The translations under genes and the position numbers were made by a program. Shown in pieces: positions 1 through 9,418 of a stretch of 64,000 nt of DNA. Source of the stretch: Pseudomonadota bacterium (GTDB lineage: Bacteria; Myxococcota_A; Polyangia; Polyangiales; Polyangiaceae); contig JAEWRL010000177.1 in NCBI GenBank assembly GCA_023398955.1, positions 76,713-140,712 on the forward strand, in the 5' to 3' direction. The notes below the pieces were generated by a model. The model saw only the letters and a list, made by a program, of their open reading frames with translations. It searched no databases and was not told where the DNA came from. Position 1 is the first letter of the stretch. Every line of letters starts with the position of its first letter.

Positions 1-2
1 AC

Positions 3-296
3 GCTTTCTTCACGGACAGCATGGTTTACATGACGGCAGGCCTTCTCATTGGTGGCGGCGCGGTGGTCATGGCCCCAGAGGTTATGGGTCGCGGCGACGC
101 CATCGACGATGACGATATCGACCGCTTCTTCGCGATCGAGCCTCAGATCTCCGCCCACGTGAACTTGACGCGCTGGATGCGGCTCGGCCTCCAGGGAGGC
201 TATCGCGTGACCGCGGGCATCACGAAGTTCGGGTATGATGACGGAGCCATGAGCGGTCCCGTCCTGGGCGGCACCATGCAGTTTGGGTGGCTCTAG
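3..296 (+). CDS. C-terminal fragment of a putative outer-membrane-like protein
   Basis: The reading frame is open from the left edge of the window to a TAG at 294-296, so only the last ~97 codons are seen and the true start lies outside. The visible part begins with a Gly/Ala-rich stretch (GLLIGGGAVVMAP), then an acidic patch with four consecutive Asp residues. It ends with short alternating segments such as WMRLGLQGGYRV and a hydrophobic terminus (MQFGWL), a pattern common in small outer-membrane beta-barrels. I do not recognise a named family. The beta-barrel idea rests only on strand-like periodicity and the aromatic/hydrophobic C-terminus. An internal ATG at 21 exists but is probably not the start, because the frame continues upstream of it. 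Confidence 0.5.
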   Translation, partial: AFFTDSMVYMTAGLLIGGGAVVMAPEVMGRGDAIDDDDIDRFFAIEPQISAHVNLTRWMRLGLQGGYRVTAGITKFGYDDGAMSGPVLGGTMQFGWL

Positions 297-379
297 GTGC
301 TGCTCACCAATGAAGCCTCGCGGGCACCCTGAGGCTCCACGGGCTGCGCTGGAGCCGAGGACGTGCGAGACTCCCGCTC

Positions 380-2209
380 GTGCCAAACACCTCCCGCGTG
401 GACCGAAAATCCTGGCGTCTTCTGCACCGAGAATCGCGGCTGGTCGTCGTCGCCCTCTGGGGGCTTGCGGCTTCGGCGTGCAAGGGTGACGCTCCGCAGC
501 CGTTCGAGGAACGGGCGACTTCAGCAGGGAGCGCTGGCGTTCCCGGGGGTGGCGCCACGTCCGGAGGGAACGGTGGCAGTCCAGGATCATCGCCAGCAGC
601 TGGCGTCGCCGGGACGATGAGCGCCGCTGCTGGCGCTTTCCAGGACCGAGCGGGCGCGCCAAATGGCGCCTCGGGCAACGGTGCCTCGCTCCCCGAGGCA
701 GGGGCGGGTGGGCGAGGCGGCGCGACCCACTGGGGCCCCGGCGGTGGTGGACCCGTCGCCACGGGAAGCGAGTGCGCTTCCGATGACATGTGCGCGTCAC
801 AGGACCTTTGTGTGTTCGACGTTGGTGCCCATGTCTCCGTCTGCCGCCCGCGCTGTCTGATTGCTGACGCGGGACGGCGTGGTTCGTGTGAAGAAGGACA
901 GGTGTGCACGCTGGACAGCTCGCTGGCGCAGGCATCGTGTCACGACCTCTGTGGGTCGGAAGCATTGAGCCCCGGCGGCTGCCCAGGACAAGACGCATGT
1001 CGACTGCTCCCAGAACGCGAGCTCACCGGCGGGGGGGCCATCGACGGAATCTGCGTGCGGCTCGGCTCTCAGCTCGAGGGGCAACGCTGCACTGAGGGCG
1101 ATTGCTCGGAGGGTCTCGAGTGCGTGGGTGCGGCGGAGGGCCTGGGTGTCTGCGCCCCTTACTGTGTCGCTGGTGGGTCGAGCGACGGACCGGGCAGCTG
1201 TGCGTCGGACGAAGAATGTGTAGAAGTCGGTGAAGGCCGCGGCGGATGCGTTCAATCCTGCGAGCTCTTCGTGGAGGAAGCGTGTCCTGGAGAGCTGGCT
1301 TGCGTTCCCGCGCTGGCCGCGGGTGAAATGATCGGCCGCTGCGTAGCGCAAGGCGAACGGGAGCGCGGAGAGGAGTGTCAGTCCGGCGACTGTCAGGCAG
1401 GACTCGTCTGCACGCGTAGCCCATCGCTATTTGGTCCCCCCAACCCCACCTGTGAGCCTCTGTGTGCGGCGGGTGAGTCGGGCGTGTGCTCGGATGGCGA
1501 GTGCCTGCAGGCTCCGCGACTGCCCACCGGTGTCGGTGCGTGCTATGCGACGTGTGCCTTCGGCGAGGCGACGGCGTCTGCCGGCTGCGGGGTGGAACAG
1601 TGGTGTGCGCCTGGCGCCGTGGCTGCCGATGTGGGCAACTGCGTTCCCGTGCTGGGCACTGCCAGTGCAGGCGAAGCCTGCGTCTCTGATGCTGAATGCG
1701 CCGCCGGATTGTTGTGCGACTGCCCCTCCAGCGCTGCGGGCGCGTGTGCCAGCGAGGCCACGTGTCAGGCGATCTGCGGGCTAGGGGCAAGCCCAGAGGC
1801 CGCTGCGGGGTGCCCCGCGGGGCAGACTTGCGTCCCCGAGGTGCACGGGGGGACGCTCCGTCCCTATGGGATTTGCCGCGAAGTATGCGGGGCCGGGTCC
1901 TGCGCTGAACCCGCCGAGACTTGCTCAAGAGCCGTTGCTGAGGATGCTTGTCTCGACATTCCGCTGCCTTCACTGCAGATCGGGCAGCCCTGCTCGCCGC
2001 CAGCGTTCCAGCTCCATGACCGCTGCGGTGCGACGGCTATTTGCGAGTTTGATCCAGCTGTCTCACAGATAGTCTGTGCCGAGCTGTGCCGAGTAGCTCA
2101 GGGGGAGATCGGGGTCGAGGGTCACCCGGACTGCAACGATCCGAACGCGACTTGTGAGGAGATAACCGCGGACCTCCCGTTTGGCTTCTGTATCGGCGAC
2201 GGATCCTGA
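380..2209 (+). CDS. Large Cys-rich lipoprotein of unknown function
   Basis: 609 codons from a GTG (a second in-frame GTG at 398 is also possible). A basic n-region, hydrophobic core (RLVVVALWGL) and AASAC lipobox near residue 34 indicate export and lipid anchoring. The next ~100 residues are a low-complexity Gly/Ser/Ala linker, typical of surface lipoproteins of myxobacteria. The rest is packed with cysteines in EGF-like spacing, with recurring units of the form C-x-S-D/G-x-E/D-C followed by GLxC and VCxxxC. These probably form many disulfides, so the protein should work outside the cytoplasm. No catalytic motif is visible. Its stop codon lies one base from the stop of the opposing Cys-rich lipoprotein gene. 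Function is unknown; a surface adhesion or matrix role is conjecture. Confidence 0.75.
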   Translation: MPNTSRVDRKSWRLLHRESRLVVVALWGLAASACKGDAPQPFEERATSAGSAGVPGGGATSGGNGGSPGSSPAAGVAGTMSAAAGAFQDRAGAPNGASGNGASLPEAGAGGRGGATHWGPGGGGPVATGSECASDDMCASQDLCVFDVGAHVSVCRPRCLIADAGRRGSCEEGQVCTLDSSLAQASCHDLCGSEALSPGGCPGQDACRLLPERELTGGGAIDGICVRLGSQLEGQRCTEGDCSEGLECVGAAEGLGVCAPYCVAGGSSDGPGSCASDEECVEVGEGRGGCVQSCELFVEEACPGELACVPALAAGEMIGRCVAQGERERGEECQSGDCQAGLVCTRSPSLFGPPNPTCEPLCAAGESGVCSDGECLQAPRLPTGVGACYATCAFGEATASAGCGVEQWCAPGAVAADVGNCVPVLGTASAGEACVSDAECAAGLLCDCPSSAAGACASEATCQAICGLGASPEAAAGCPAGQTCVPEVHGGTLRPYGICREVCGAGSCAEPAETCSRAVAEDACLDIPLPSLQIGQPCSPPAFQLHDRCGATAICEFDPAVSQIVCAELCRVAQGEIGVEGHPDCNDPNATCEEITADLPFGFCIGDGS

Positions 2210-2210
2210 G

Positions 2211-5200
2211 TTATTCGCTCTCGAGGCAGCTGTAGTGGATCTCCCAGTCACGAAGCTCCGGTGCGCCCAGCAGTCCGATAGTATTCGTCGCAGGGGTGAG
2301 CTCGATCCGCAGCTCGAGGTGCCGGTAGCGAATCTGCCGCAGTTCCCAAGGCGCATCCGCTTCGGTCGCGAGCAACGCAATCAGCGCGGGACAGTCCGGG
2401 TGTTGACTGAAGGCGTCGCACCGCTGTGTATCCTGCCCTTCCTCGTCCTGCGCTGCCGAGGCGGTACCCGCCATTTCGAAGGGAAAATCCACGAGCGCTT
2501 CCTCCGTGGGCGCGGTGCGGACCTCGAAGCGGATCGAAGAATTGCCCGGTGTGGTGCTTGCCCAGGTAAGTAGGTCCCACTGTGGGGTTCTGCCCTCCTC
2601 GCACTCCGCATAGTAGTGCTGGACGAACACGGTCGACTGGTACGCGCTCTCAATGCACTCGCCTTCAGCCACGTAGTAGCCATCGAAAGCCAGGCCCGTG
2701 GGGCAAGTGTTCGGGCAGAGGACGACCTGCTCGCCGTCAGGATACCAAGCGTAGCTGTGCGACGTGCACTCGCTCGCCGAGGCTGCTCGCGGGATCACGT
2801 AAGCGGACCCGTCGGACGCCTCGATAGCCGTGAGTCTCGTGATCTCGTCCCCGGCGACTTCCCCGAACAGGAGGCTGCAGGTCGCTTCGTCGAGCGCAGC
2901 GTCGAGCAGCACTGAGGGCAAGCACTCACACTCGACGGCGGGATCGTAGGCCGTCCAATTCTCGAGGGCGCTGCACTCTTCGATGGGAGCGATAGCGACG
3001 GCGTTGACAGGGCGGTCAAGCAGGCCCTGGGCACAGCGCTGATTGATGCAGCTCCCCGCCGGGATGGGCGTCGTGGTCTCACAGCTCCCCACGTAGGCGC
3101 TGGTGAGGGTAGCGTCAGCGATGGGATCCAAGGTGCCGATCTCATAGGACGGATCGAATAGCGCCAGTTCGATACCCGAAGGGGCTGGCTCCGTTCCGTG
3201 ATTGCAGACCAGCAAGCTGCCTGCACACGGCATTCCCAGGGCCACATCGAAGCTGGCGCAGGTCTCGTCGACCTCACCGGCTGGCCAGGGCGTGCAGGTG
3301 CCAGTCTCTACGGGTGCCGGAGGTGACGTGGGGCGCGCTCCCATATTGCATCGAGGTCCGCCCGTCGCGTGGCACATGGTGGCGCCATAATTTGATCGCA
3401 GGTTGTTGATGCCGGGCTCGAACTTCATGCCATGGGCGTAGACGACGCCGTTGAGCTCCGTGTTCGGTGCGACATCAATGCGCCCGTTGGGAGCAATGAA
3501 GACACCGGCAATGGCGCTTTGGACGTCAATGTTCCACGTAGTGTCCGGATAGAAGAACCATCGAAGCTCTGTAAAGGGGACGGGCGCTGGCGACACGTCG
3601 ATATGGGGCGCGAGGGTGGCGGCCTGGCAGAGATGGAGGTCGATGCCCGCCGGTTCGTAAGTTGCTATCTCGAGCCGGGAGGTCGAGTTGAGAGTCAAGG
3701 AGTTGAAGGTGTAAGAGCCGCTGTCTGTCAGGGTGAGGGTGCCATTGACGCTAACGTCCCCATAGTCTCCGGGGGCCAAACTATGGGACATTCCCGCGTT
3801 GACGATCACGTCGGGTGCCGTTCCGCTATTCGCGCAGGCGCTCGGCGCGGGAGCGCTCAAGCTTGGAGTCGACGTGACGACGCTCTCCGTCAGCTCCGTC
3901 CAAGAACCGCTCATCTGCCCTGGCCCGATGGGTGGGTGCGGGCTGATCACCTCTCCCCACAGTCTCCCAGTTGGATCAGCGACTGTCACGCTGGTGCTCT
4001 CGTCAGCGGTGGTCTCGGGGTCGTCGAGCTGTCCGGCTACCAGCACCGGGGGCGGCGACGGAACGAAAGGTGGCCCGAAATCGGCGTCATTGGCCAGCTC
4101 GACGTTTCCGGCTACCGTGGCAGTTCCGAGCACGTTCGAATTGTCGAGCTTCAAGTCCCCGCCGACGGTGAGGTCGACGCCGAATAGGTTTGCCGAAGTA
4201 ACGGTTAGATTTCCTCTGGCGCCGATCCGTCCGTGAACCTTGGCACGCTGCCCAATCTCCAGGTTGGTGTCCGAGTAGGCGGCATAGCCGCAGAGCTCGG
4301 CGAAGCCTCCGAGACTGGGCACGGTCGCGCTAGATGTTACCGGGGAACACTCCGAGGTGGTTGTCGTGAGTTCGACGCACCTCGTGTCCCAGTACGTCTC
4401 GCAGCAAGCCGGTTCCTGAGCGCAGACCGCGAGCACACAAGGATCGGTGCATGTAAGGGCGGAGCCCTTGCTGCAGAAATGGTGCTCGCAGGGCGTGGGC
4501 CTCACGTCACAGAAGGCGTCGCAGACGCTCTTCACCATGCCGACGCAGGTGGCGTCCCAACCGGCTGAGCCTGCGGCACAACAGCTGGGCCTTGCCTCAC
4601 AGATAGCGGCCACGCAAGGATCCTCCACTCGACACGCCTCGCTGACGAGGGCAGGCCCCTGTTCGCATTTGCTGTGCGCGCAGTCCGGCGCGGTCAATGG
4701 CCCTTCACAATAGTGGTTATACTGGCAGTCGTTCCCCCAGTAGCATCCGTCTTGTTCGGGAGCGGAGGAGGGAGAGCCTCCACTGAGCCCGCTTCCCTCG
4801 TCCAGATCCGGTACGAGTGGTCCCTCGGGGGGCGCCTCGGCATAGCGGTAGCAATCCGGGTTGCAGGGATTCTCATCGATGCCGCAGCGCTCTGGAAGGG
4901 TGAACGCCAGCCAATTCGCGCCGGGCCTCCTACTCCAGGCGCTGGGGGCCTCGCGCCGGACTACCGTGCCGTCCTCACAGGGGCCCCAAATCCCGTCGAT
5001 GCATTGCCGTGTCCCTTCATAGCAGGCGAGCTCCCGCTCGTTGGCCGAAACCGTAACGTAGCAACTCTGGACAGCGTGGACCTCGCAGGAACTCCCCGAG
5101 CGCGATGACGCCTCGCGCTCTGGGGCGGGGCCTCCGCCGAATGAGCCCGCTCGCTCGTTCGCGTTGGAGCACGCGAGGAACCCCAAGCCAAGGACCGCCA

Positions 5201-5258
5201 CCGCCAGGTCGCGAGCGACGAGGCCCCCGTTCCTCGCTCTGAATCGTTCCGTGCTCAT
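2211..5258 (-). CDS. Very large Cys-rich lipoprotein with polymer/beta-helix-like middle (DUF7305-like)
   Basis: 1015 codons from the ATG at 5258, preceded by a GGAGACGGAGC ribosome site. A longer in-frame extension to 5435 exists, but the lipoprotein signal (AVLGLGFLACS) starts sensibly only from 5258. After the lipobox come two tandem Cys modules sharing the pattern DPCVxxxC-x4-P-x-CC-x5-WD-x2-CV. The middle has short repeated strands (KVHGRIGARGNLTV, DLTVGGDLKLDNS) like bactofilin or bacterial polymer-forming folds. It then has a segment resembling DUF7305 of pilus-assembly and adhesin-like proteins (SHSLAPGDYGDVSVNG; GVFIAPNGRIDVAPNTELNG). The C-terminal third has further Cys pairs and a lectin-like strand-rich end. 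The protein is probably surface exposed; no enzymatic residues are recognised. The domain naming is from memory and tentative. Confidence 0.75.
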   Translation of the reverse strand: MSTERFRARNGGLVARDLAVAVLGLGFLACSNANERAGSFGGGPAPEREASSRSGSSCEVHAVQSCYVTVSANERELACYEGTRQCIDGIWGPCEDGTVVRREAPSAWSRRPGANWLAFTLPERCGIDENPCNPDCYRYAEAPPEGPLVPDLDEGSGLSGGSPSSAPEQDGCYWGNDCQYNHYCEGPLTAPDCAHSKCEQGPALVSEACRVEDPCVAAICEARPSCCAAGSAGWDATCVGMVKSVCDAFCDVRPTPCEHHFCSKGSALTCTDPCVLAVCAQEPACCETYWDTRCVELTTTTSECSPVTSSATVPSLGGFAELCGYAAYSDTNLEIGQRAKVHGRIGARGNLTVTSANLFGVDLTVGGDLKLDNSNVLGTATVAGNVELANDADFGPPFVPSPPPVLVAGQLDDPETTADESTSVTVADPTGRLWGEVISPHPPIGPGQMSGSWTELTESVVTSTPSLSAPAPSACANSGTAPDVIVNAGMSHSLAPGDYGDVSVNGTLTLTDSGSYTFNSLTLNSTSRLEIATYEPAGIDLHLCQAATLAPHIDVSPAPVPFTELRWFFYPDTTWNIDVQSAIAGVFIAPNGRIDVAPNTELNGVVYAHGMKFEPGINNLRSNYGATMCHATGGPRCNMGARPTSPPAPVETGTCTPWPAGEVDETCASFDVALGMPCAGSLLVCNHGTEPAPSGIELALFDPSYEIGTLDPIADATLTSAYVGSCETTTPIPAGSCINQRCAQGLLDRPVNAVAIAPIEECSALENWTAYDPAVECECLPSVLLDAALDEATCSLLFGEVAGDEITRLTAIEASDGSAYVIPRAASASECTSHSYAWYPDGEQVVLCPNTCPTGLAFDGYYVAEGECIESAYQSTVFVQHYYAECEEGRTPQWDLLTWASTTPGNSSIRFEVRTAPTEEALVDFPFEMAGTASAAQDEEGQDTQRCDAFSQHPDCPALIALLATEADAPWELRQIRYRHLELRIELTPATNTIGLLGAPELRDWEIHYSCLESE

Positions 5259-5483
5259 GCTCCGTCTCCCGCAGGTCAAGGCGAACTCTCGATGGTCGTG
5301 GCGATCGCGCACCACAATGGTGCACGCCCCTACAGAGACGCCGACAGGGTAGGCGCGGCTAATCGCCGAGCATAGCAGACACGCCCCTTCAGGCATCCCT
5401 CGGAGGCATATTGCGGCCGGGCGGCCGCCATCCAACGAGAGAGTGCTTCGTCAGAAACGGTCGAGCTGCCCCAGCAGACTCTT

Positions 5484-5523
5484 GCTGATTCCGGTGCTGA
5501 TTCCGGTGCTGATTCCGGTGCTG
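5484..5523. repeat. 12-bp tandem repeat, three copies
   Basis: The unit GCTGATTCCGGT is repeated three times without change (5484-5495, 5496-5507, 5508-5519), followed by a partial fourth copy. It lies in the gap between the start of the big Cys-rich lipoprotein gene (5258) and the transposase remnant. I see no supported gene from 5259 to about 5650. The unit length is a multiple of three, so it could be a leftover of a coding repeat (Leu-Ile-Pro-Val in one frame), but no convincing ORF contains it. Confidence 0.8.
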
Positions 5524-5649
5524 GGCCGGAGTGCTGAGCGAGTATCTTTAGAGGAGAGATTCGAGCCCGAGCCCAGGGCACGGAGGTGCCCGGAGCCCGA
5601 GTTCTTCAAGAGCATGGCGACCATGCGCAGCAGAAGACCTCGGGCGCGA

Positions 5650-6335
5650 GTTCGGAGCGGATCATCGGCGAGTTCGAGTACTGCGCGTCAATGATGGCGG
5701 AGGATTCGGTCGCTGAGCGACGCGCGAATCGGTAGAAGCGCGCCTGTCGGCAGCAGCGAATTCGCCAGCTCTCTCCGCGATGTTCAGAAGGGATGGTGCT
5801 GGCGGTTCGCCGGAGTTGGTTTGCCAGGTACGCGCGGCTGCCGCTCTCGATACAGATGCCGGTCGATTGCGCGCTGCGTCTCTCGGGTCGGATTGGAGGG
5901 GATGACAACTTGGAAGTCCTGCTGCTGCACTTGCTGCACCAGCGCTTGTGCATCATACGCTTGAGCCCCAGCAACATACGCATCCTGAAGGTTGCTCAGC
6001 AGCGCTGGCGCCAGCTTCATCTCATGGGTTTGTCCTTCCGAGAGCGCGAGGCGAATTGTGTTTCCGAGTGCGTCGACGACGGTATTGGATCCTGGTGGAG
6101 AGACCTTCGCGCGAGCGCCCAATGGCCCTTTCCCCTCTCTTCTGGTGCCCGCTGCGTCCTGATGCGCCCGCATGCTCGTGGCGTCGATGGGTAAGCCGAC
6201 GGCAGCTCTCGCCAAGGCGCGCCCGTCCGCAACACCCAGAGCATGGCCTCAACCATTGCTCGATGTGGCTTCCCATTCTCGACCGCCAGTCCTCGTCGCT
6301 GGTGGCAGCAAAGATTCGAGCTTCGACCACTGCCT
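5650..6335 (-). pseudogene. Decayed IS5-family transposase
   Basis: Homology to an IS5/DDE transposase runs through all three minus-strand frames. The N-terminal signature RAMVEAMLWVLRTGAPWRELP lies in one frame (about 6220-6290). VGLPIDATSMRAHQ and NTVVDALGNTIRLALSEGQ follow in a second frame (about 6000-6210). GRSREGLSTRI sits in a third. The C-terminal pieces (QRAIDRHLYRERQPR, then an arginine-rich RFYRFARR-like end) again change frame near 5790. Compared with intact family members, the segment between APWRELP and the first catalytic-region Asp is missing about 40 residues, so this is a deletion plus several frameshifts rather than a programmed frameshift. Edges are approximate and I could not identify terminal inverted repeats. 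Confidence 0.7.
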
Positions 6336-6465
6336 GTCACACAGCCTGACCAACAGCTCCACTACCAGGATGGAAACACTCTCTGTTCGATGGAAAGCTC
6401 GTCTGTTGGACAGAGTACATTTCCCCCCAACAGCTCGGGCTCGGGCTCGGCGTTGAAGACACTGG

Positions 6466-8250
6466 CTAGCCCGAGTAGTCAGCCGCGAGGGCGAAAATGA
6501 GAGCCGCGCTCCAGTTCAAGGCCACTTCGTTGGTCCAGTACGACGCTGCCTCGTCCTTATAGTCGGCCCAGTCGGCTCCGTTCTCCTCGCGGTTGGGTCC
6601 GCCCACTAGGAACCCCGGCCAGGGGCGCGTTGGCACGTCGTCGGTGCTGCTCGGCCGGTGGTGCGGGTTCTGTGGTGGCGCGATCCCTACCCCAGTCACG
6701 TAGCTTCGCGCGACCGGATTGCGTCCAAACGCGTAGTCGACCTGCTGGATCGCCACGTCGAGGTATTCGGGCTTCGGGTCGAGCTGGTAGGCGACCAGTG
6801 CATTGGCAGCCGACCCAACCACCGCCCCGTTGATGCCCCAATAGGGGCCTCCCCTGTAGCCGATGCCCCAAGGATTCTCTCTTGCATTGGTGACCATGGA
6901 ATCTGCCAAAGCCAGCAGGCGATCCGTCAGAGTTGCGACGGTCTCGTCGCTCCTCCCCTCGCGCGTACTCATGAGGTACGTGAACACGCCCAAGTTGCCT
7001 AAGTCGGCCCATCCGAAGTTGACTCGGAGGAGATCTGCCGAGACACGTGCCTCGAAGTCCGCGAGTGCGTCGAGGTTGCCTGTGGCGGCCCATAGCTCTG
7101 CGGCCGCCCAGGCGCGGTCGTCAGAGTCGTCAGTTTGGTACGCGCCGGTCCCAAATTCGCTGAGGTCGGGGCGGATTGGCTCCGGATTGGCAACTAGGAA
7201 CGCATAAGACTGCTCGGCGGCTTCGAGGCAGTCGTTGGCGAAGTCCGGGTCATACTCCGCGTAAATGCGGGATGCCTGAGCCATTGCGGCCACGAAATCC
7301 GCTGTCGCCGCGGAACCAATCGGCGAGAAGTAGCGATGCCCACTGTCGTTGCTCGGCATGACATCACCCTCGAATCCGAGCCGCGTGAGCTTGTGGTACA
7401 CGGCTCCATCGTCGCGCTGCATTTTGAAGAGCCAGTCGAGCTCCCACTTCACTTCGGCCAGGTACGCGGGCAGATTCCCCTCTTCGGGTACCTGGAAGTG
7501 TAAGCTCTCGCGGTCGAGACGGCCTGGAAGCAGCTCCCACGCGGCGAGCATGAAGCCTGCCGCAAACGCACCGTTCACCACGTATTTCCCGTAGTCGCCC
7601 GCATCATGCCAGCCCCCGGTTCCATCGCGGGACTCTTCGGATGCGCCCTCTCCGGCCTTGGACATGAGCCCGTCGCCCAGATGGCACTCGCGGTGGGAAA
7701 AAGTCGTGTCTTCATGTTCCAGGCTGACAGCCGTACCGCAACGTTGGCCCGTGATCCCGAGCATCGCCGTCCTCAACGCATCATCGAACACATCTTCACT
7801 GATCTCGAAATGGAGCGCAGTGGCGTAGGTGGGATCGAGGTCATCATACTCCAGCGTGTAGGTTCCCGGCTCCGTCAGCTCGCTGAAGTCGACTACCCAG
7901 ACGTCCTGCTCGAGGGATTCGTCGTGGACGGGCTCCGACGGGGTTGTCCGAAAGACCACCTCGCCCGCGTCATCGAGGATTCGCACTTCATCGACGTCGA
8001 GGAGAAGTGTCGCCAGCTTGGTCCTGTCCGGATGATAGCCGACCGAGTTGAATGCAACAGTGCGCTCCACCGTGTAGACGGCGTCGACGCAGCGGCTGCT
8101 GGACATCACGGTGCCCTCGGGACACGTCCCGGTGAAGACCTCGGGTTTCTCGACTGCTTGAGAATTGCCGCTGTCACAAGCGCCGAGAAGAGCCGGCAGA
8201 GCAACGGTGGCAGTGACGCGCGCGAGTAAGTGCGAAGAGCGAAGTAGCAT
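6466..8250 (-). CDS. Glycoside hydrolase family 9 endoglucanase, lipoprotein
   Basis: 594 codons from the ATG at 8250 (GAGGA 8-9 nt upstream; an in-frame TTG at 8274 is less likely). The first 25 residues form a lipoprotein signal ending LLGAC, so the enzyme is probably anchored outside. Residues ~60-155 look like the Ig-like N-terminal domain found before many GH9 modules (TVAFNSVGYHPDRTK...). Residues ~165-590 are the GH9 (alpha/alpha)6 barrel. The motif GWHDAGDYGKY carries the two conserved Asp residues (~216 and ~219), one the catalytic base. PHHRPSS and NPVARSYVTG form the usual active-site segment, and the C-terminal NEVALNWSAAL contains the Glu that acts as catalytic acid. GH9 members hydrolyse beta-1,4-glucans. 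No cellulose-binding module is seen. Confidence 0.9.
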   Translation of the reverse strand: MLLRSSHLLARVTATVALPALLGACDSGNSQAVEKPEVFTGTCPEGTVMSSSRCVDAVYTVERTVAFNSVGYHPDRTKLATLLLDVDEVRILDDAGEVVFRTTPSEPVHDESLEQDVWVVDFSELTEPGTYTLEYDDLDPTYATALHFEISEDVFDDALRTAMLGITGQRCGTAVSLEHEDTTFSHRECHLGDGLMSKAGEGASEESRDGTGGWHDAGDYGKYVVNGAFAAGFMLAAWELLPGRLDRESLHFQVPEEGNLPAYLAEVKWELDWLFKMQRDDGAVYHKLTRLGFEGDVMPSNDSGHRYFSPIGSAATADFVAAMAQASRIYAEYDPDFANDCLEAAEQSYAFLVANPEPIRPDLSEFGTGAYQTDDSDDRAWAAAELWAATGNLDALADFEARVSADLLRVNFGWADLGNLGVFTYLMSTREGRSDETVATLTDRLLALADSMVTNARENPWGIGYRGGPYWGINGAVVGSAANALVAYQLDPKPEYLDVAIQQVDYAFGRNPVARSYVTGVGIAPPQNPHHRPSSTDDVPTRPWPGFLVGGPNREENGADWADYKDEAASYWTNEVALNWSAALIFALAADYSG

Positions 8251-8559
8251 GGGATTTCCATCCTCGAAGGGCAATACCGTGGGACGAGCAGCCTGAGAGA
8301 TCCGAGCGCCGGGAGCTACTACGCGGTTTCCTCAGTCTTCGCGCCACTTGACGGTCGCGTTCGAATTGGTGGGGGCGGGAGTGCTGCTGGGCGTCGGGCC
8401 GAGTGCTTGCAGCGTTGTACGGGACATGGCCTGACCTGCCGCCAGCGCGTTCTCGGGAGCCAGCGCAATAACGCTAGCATGAGCGCGGAATATGCAAAGC
8501 ATCGGCGGGGGCAAGAGCTGGCACCCTGCCTCGGGCGGCGGGTGGTCCTGCCCTCGCGC
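8251..8559. other. Intergenic region between GH9 gene and aat
   Basis: About 310 bp upstream of the GH9 start and downstream of aat, both on the minus strand. It must hold the promoter of the GH9 gene unless that gene is read through from aat. I could not pick out a convincing -35/-10 pair, terminator or conserved RNA. Overlapping ORFs here are arginine/proline-rich and have no signal or domain, so I do not call them. Confidence 0.4.
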
Positions 8560-9255
8560 TCAGCCGAAGCTAGGTTTCGCGTCACTGAGGTCTGCGGCGC
8601 GAGCAGTGGCTTCTGCGACCCGCCGTAAGTACTCATCGCGGGTCACCTCGATGGCACCCATTGATGCCAGATGCGACGTCAGAAACTGCACGTCGAAAAG
8701 AAGTACACCGGCTTGCGAAAGCGAGCGAATTGCCGCCACGAGTGCGACTTTGGAGGCGCCGGTGACAGCGTGGAACATACTCTCCGCGGCGAACAGGGCG
8801 CCGACCTGGACCCCATATAGGCCCCCGACTAGCTCACCCGCACGCCACACTTCGAGACTGTGTGCAGCGCCAAGTCGATGCAGCGTAGTGTAGGCGCGAA
8901 CCATCTCGGGTACTATCCACGTTCCCTCCTGCCGCTCTCCGCACGCGACGATTACCCGCTCGAATGCCTGGTTGAACGTGAGCTGGAACTCCATACGGCG
9001 CGTCGCACGCCGAAGACTACGCGAGACGTGTAGGTTCGGGAGCTCAAGGATGGCGCGGGGGTTCGGAGACCACCATAGAGGAGGCATCCCCTCATCGAAC
9101 CAAGGAAATATGCCGCAGCGGTACGCTTCCAAGAGCCGACTCGGCTCCAGATCACCCCCGATGGCGACGAGGCCTTCGTCGTCGGCCGAGCGCGGGTCAG
9201 GGAACGGCTGCGAGCTTCCAGGAACCAGGAACAGGGGAGCACGTCTGCCGCGCAC
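8560..9255 (-). CDS. aat: Leucyl/phenylalanyl-tRNA--protein transferase
   Basis: Transfers Leu or Phe from charged tRNA to N-terminal Arg or Lys of proteins, marking them for ClpS/ClpAP degradation. The family signatures are clear: FPDPRSADDEGLVAIGGDL at the N-terminus, YRCGIFPWFDEG, WWSPNPRAILE, then GTWIVPEMVRAY, ESMFHAVTGASKVAL and LLFDVQFLTSHLASMGA. The frame is open back to 9507, but the upstream part overlaps a divergent gene and has no homology. The GTG at 9255 gives a 231-residue protein of normal length, though its ribosome site is weak, so the start is uncertain by a few codons. No clpS or clpA lies in this window. Confidence 0.92.
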   Translation of the reverse strand: MRGRRAPLFLVPGSSQPFPDPRSADDEGLVAIGGDLEPSRLLEAYRCGIFPWFDEGMPPLWWSPNPRAILELPNLHVSRSLRRATRRMEFQLTFNQAFERVIVACGERQEGTWIVPEMVRAYTTLHRLGAAHSLEVWRAGELVGGLYGVQVGALFAAESMFHAVTGASKVALVAAIRSLSQAGVLLFDVQFLTSHLASMGAIEVTRDEYLRRVAEATARAADLSDAKPSFG

Positions 9256-9418
9256 CTTCGGGACTCTACGAGCACCGCACGGGGTTGTCGAAGTTGGCCG
9301 GCGAGTGGTGCGCGAGGCCCACCCGGCGCGCCAGCCTGCAATCCAGATTCCAGCCCGATTCAGCTCGGTCCGTAGGTAGGTTGCGTCTGGTCCACAAACG
9401 CGCGAAACAGGTCGAATC

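Noticed and set aside
1023..1973. Long minus-strand ORF across the first Cys-rich lipoprotein
   Set aside because: Arginine/histidine-rich composition typical of an antisense shadow of a high-GC gene; no domain or ribosome site.
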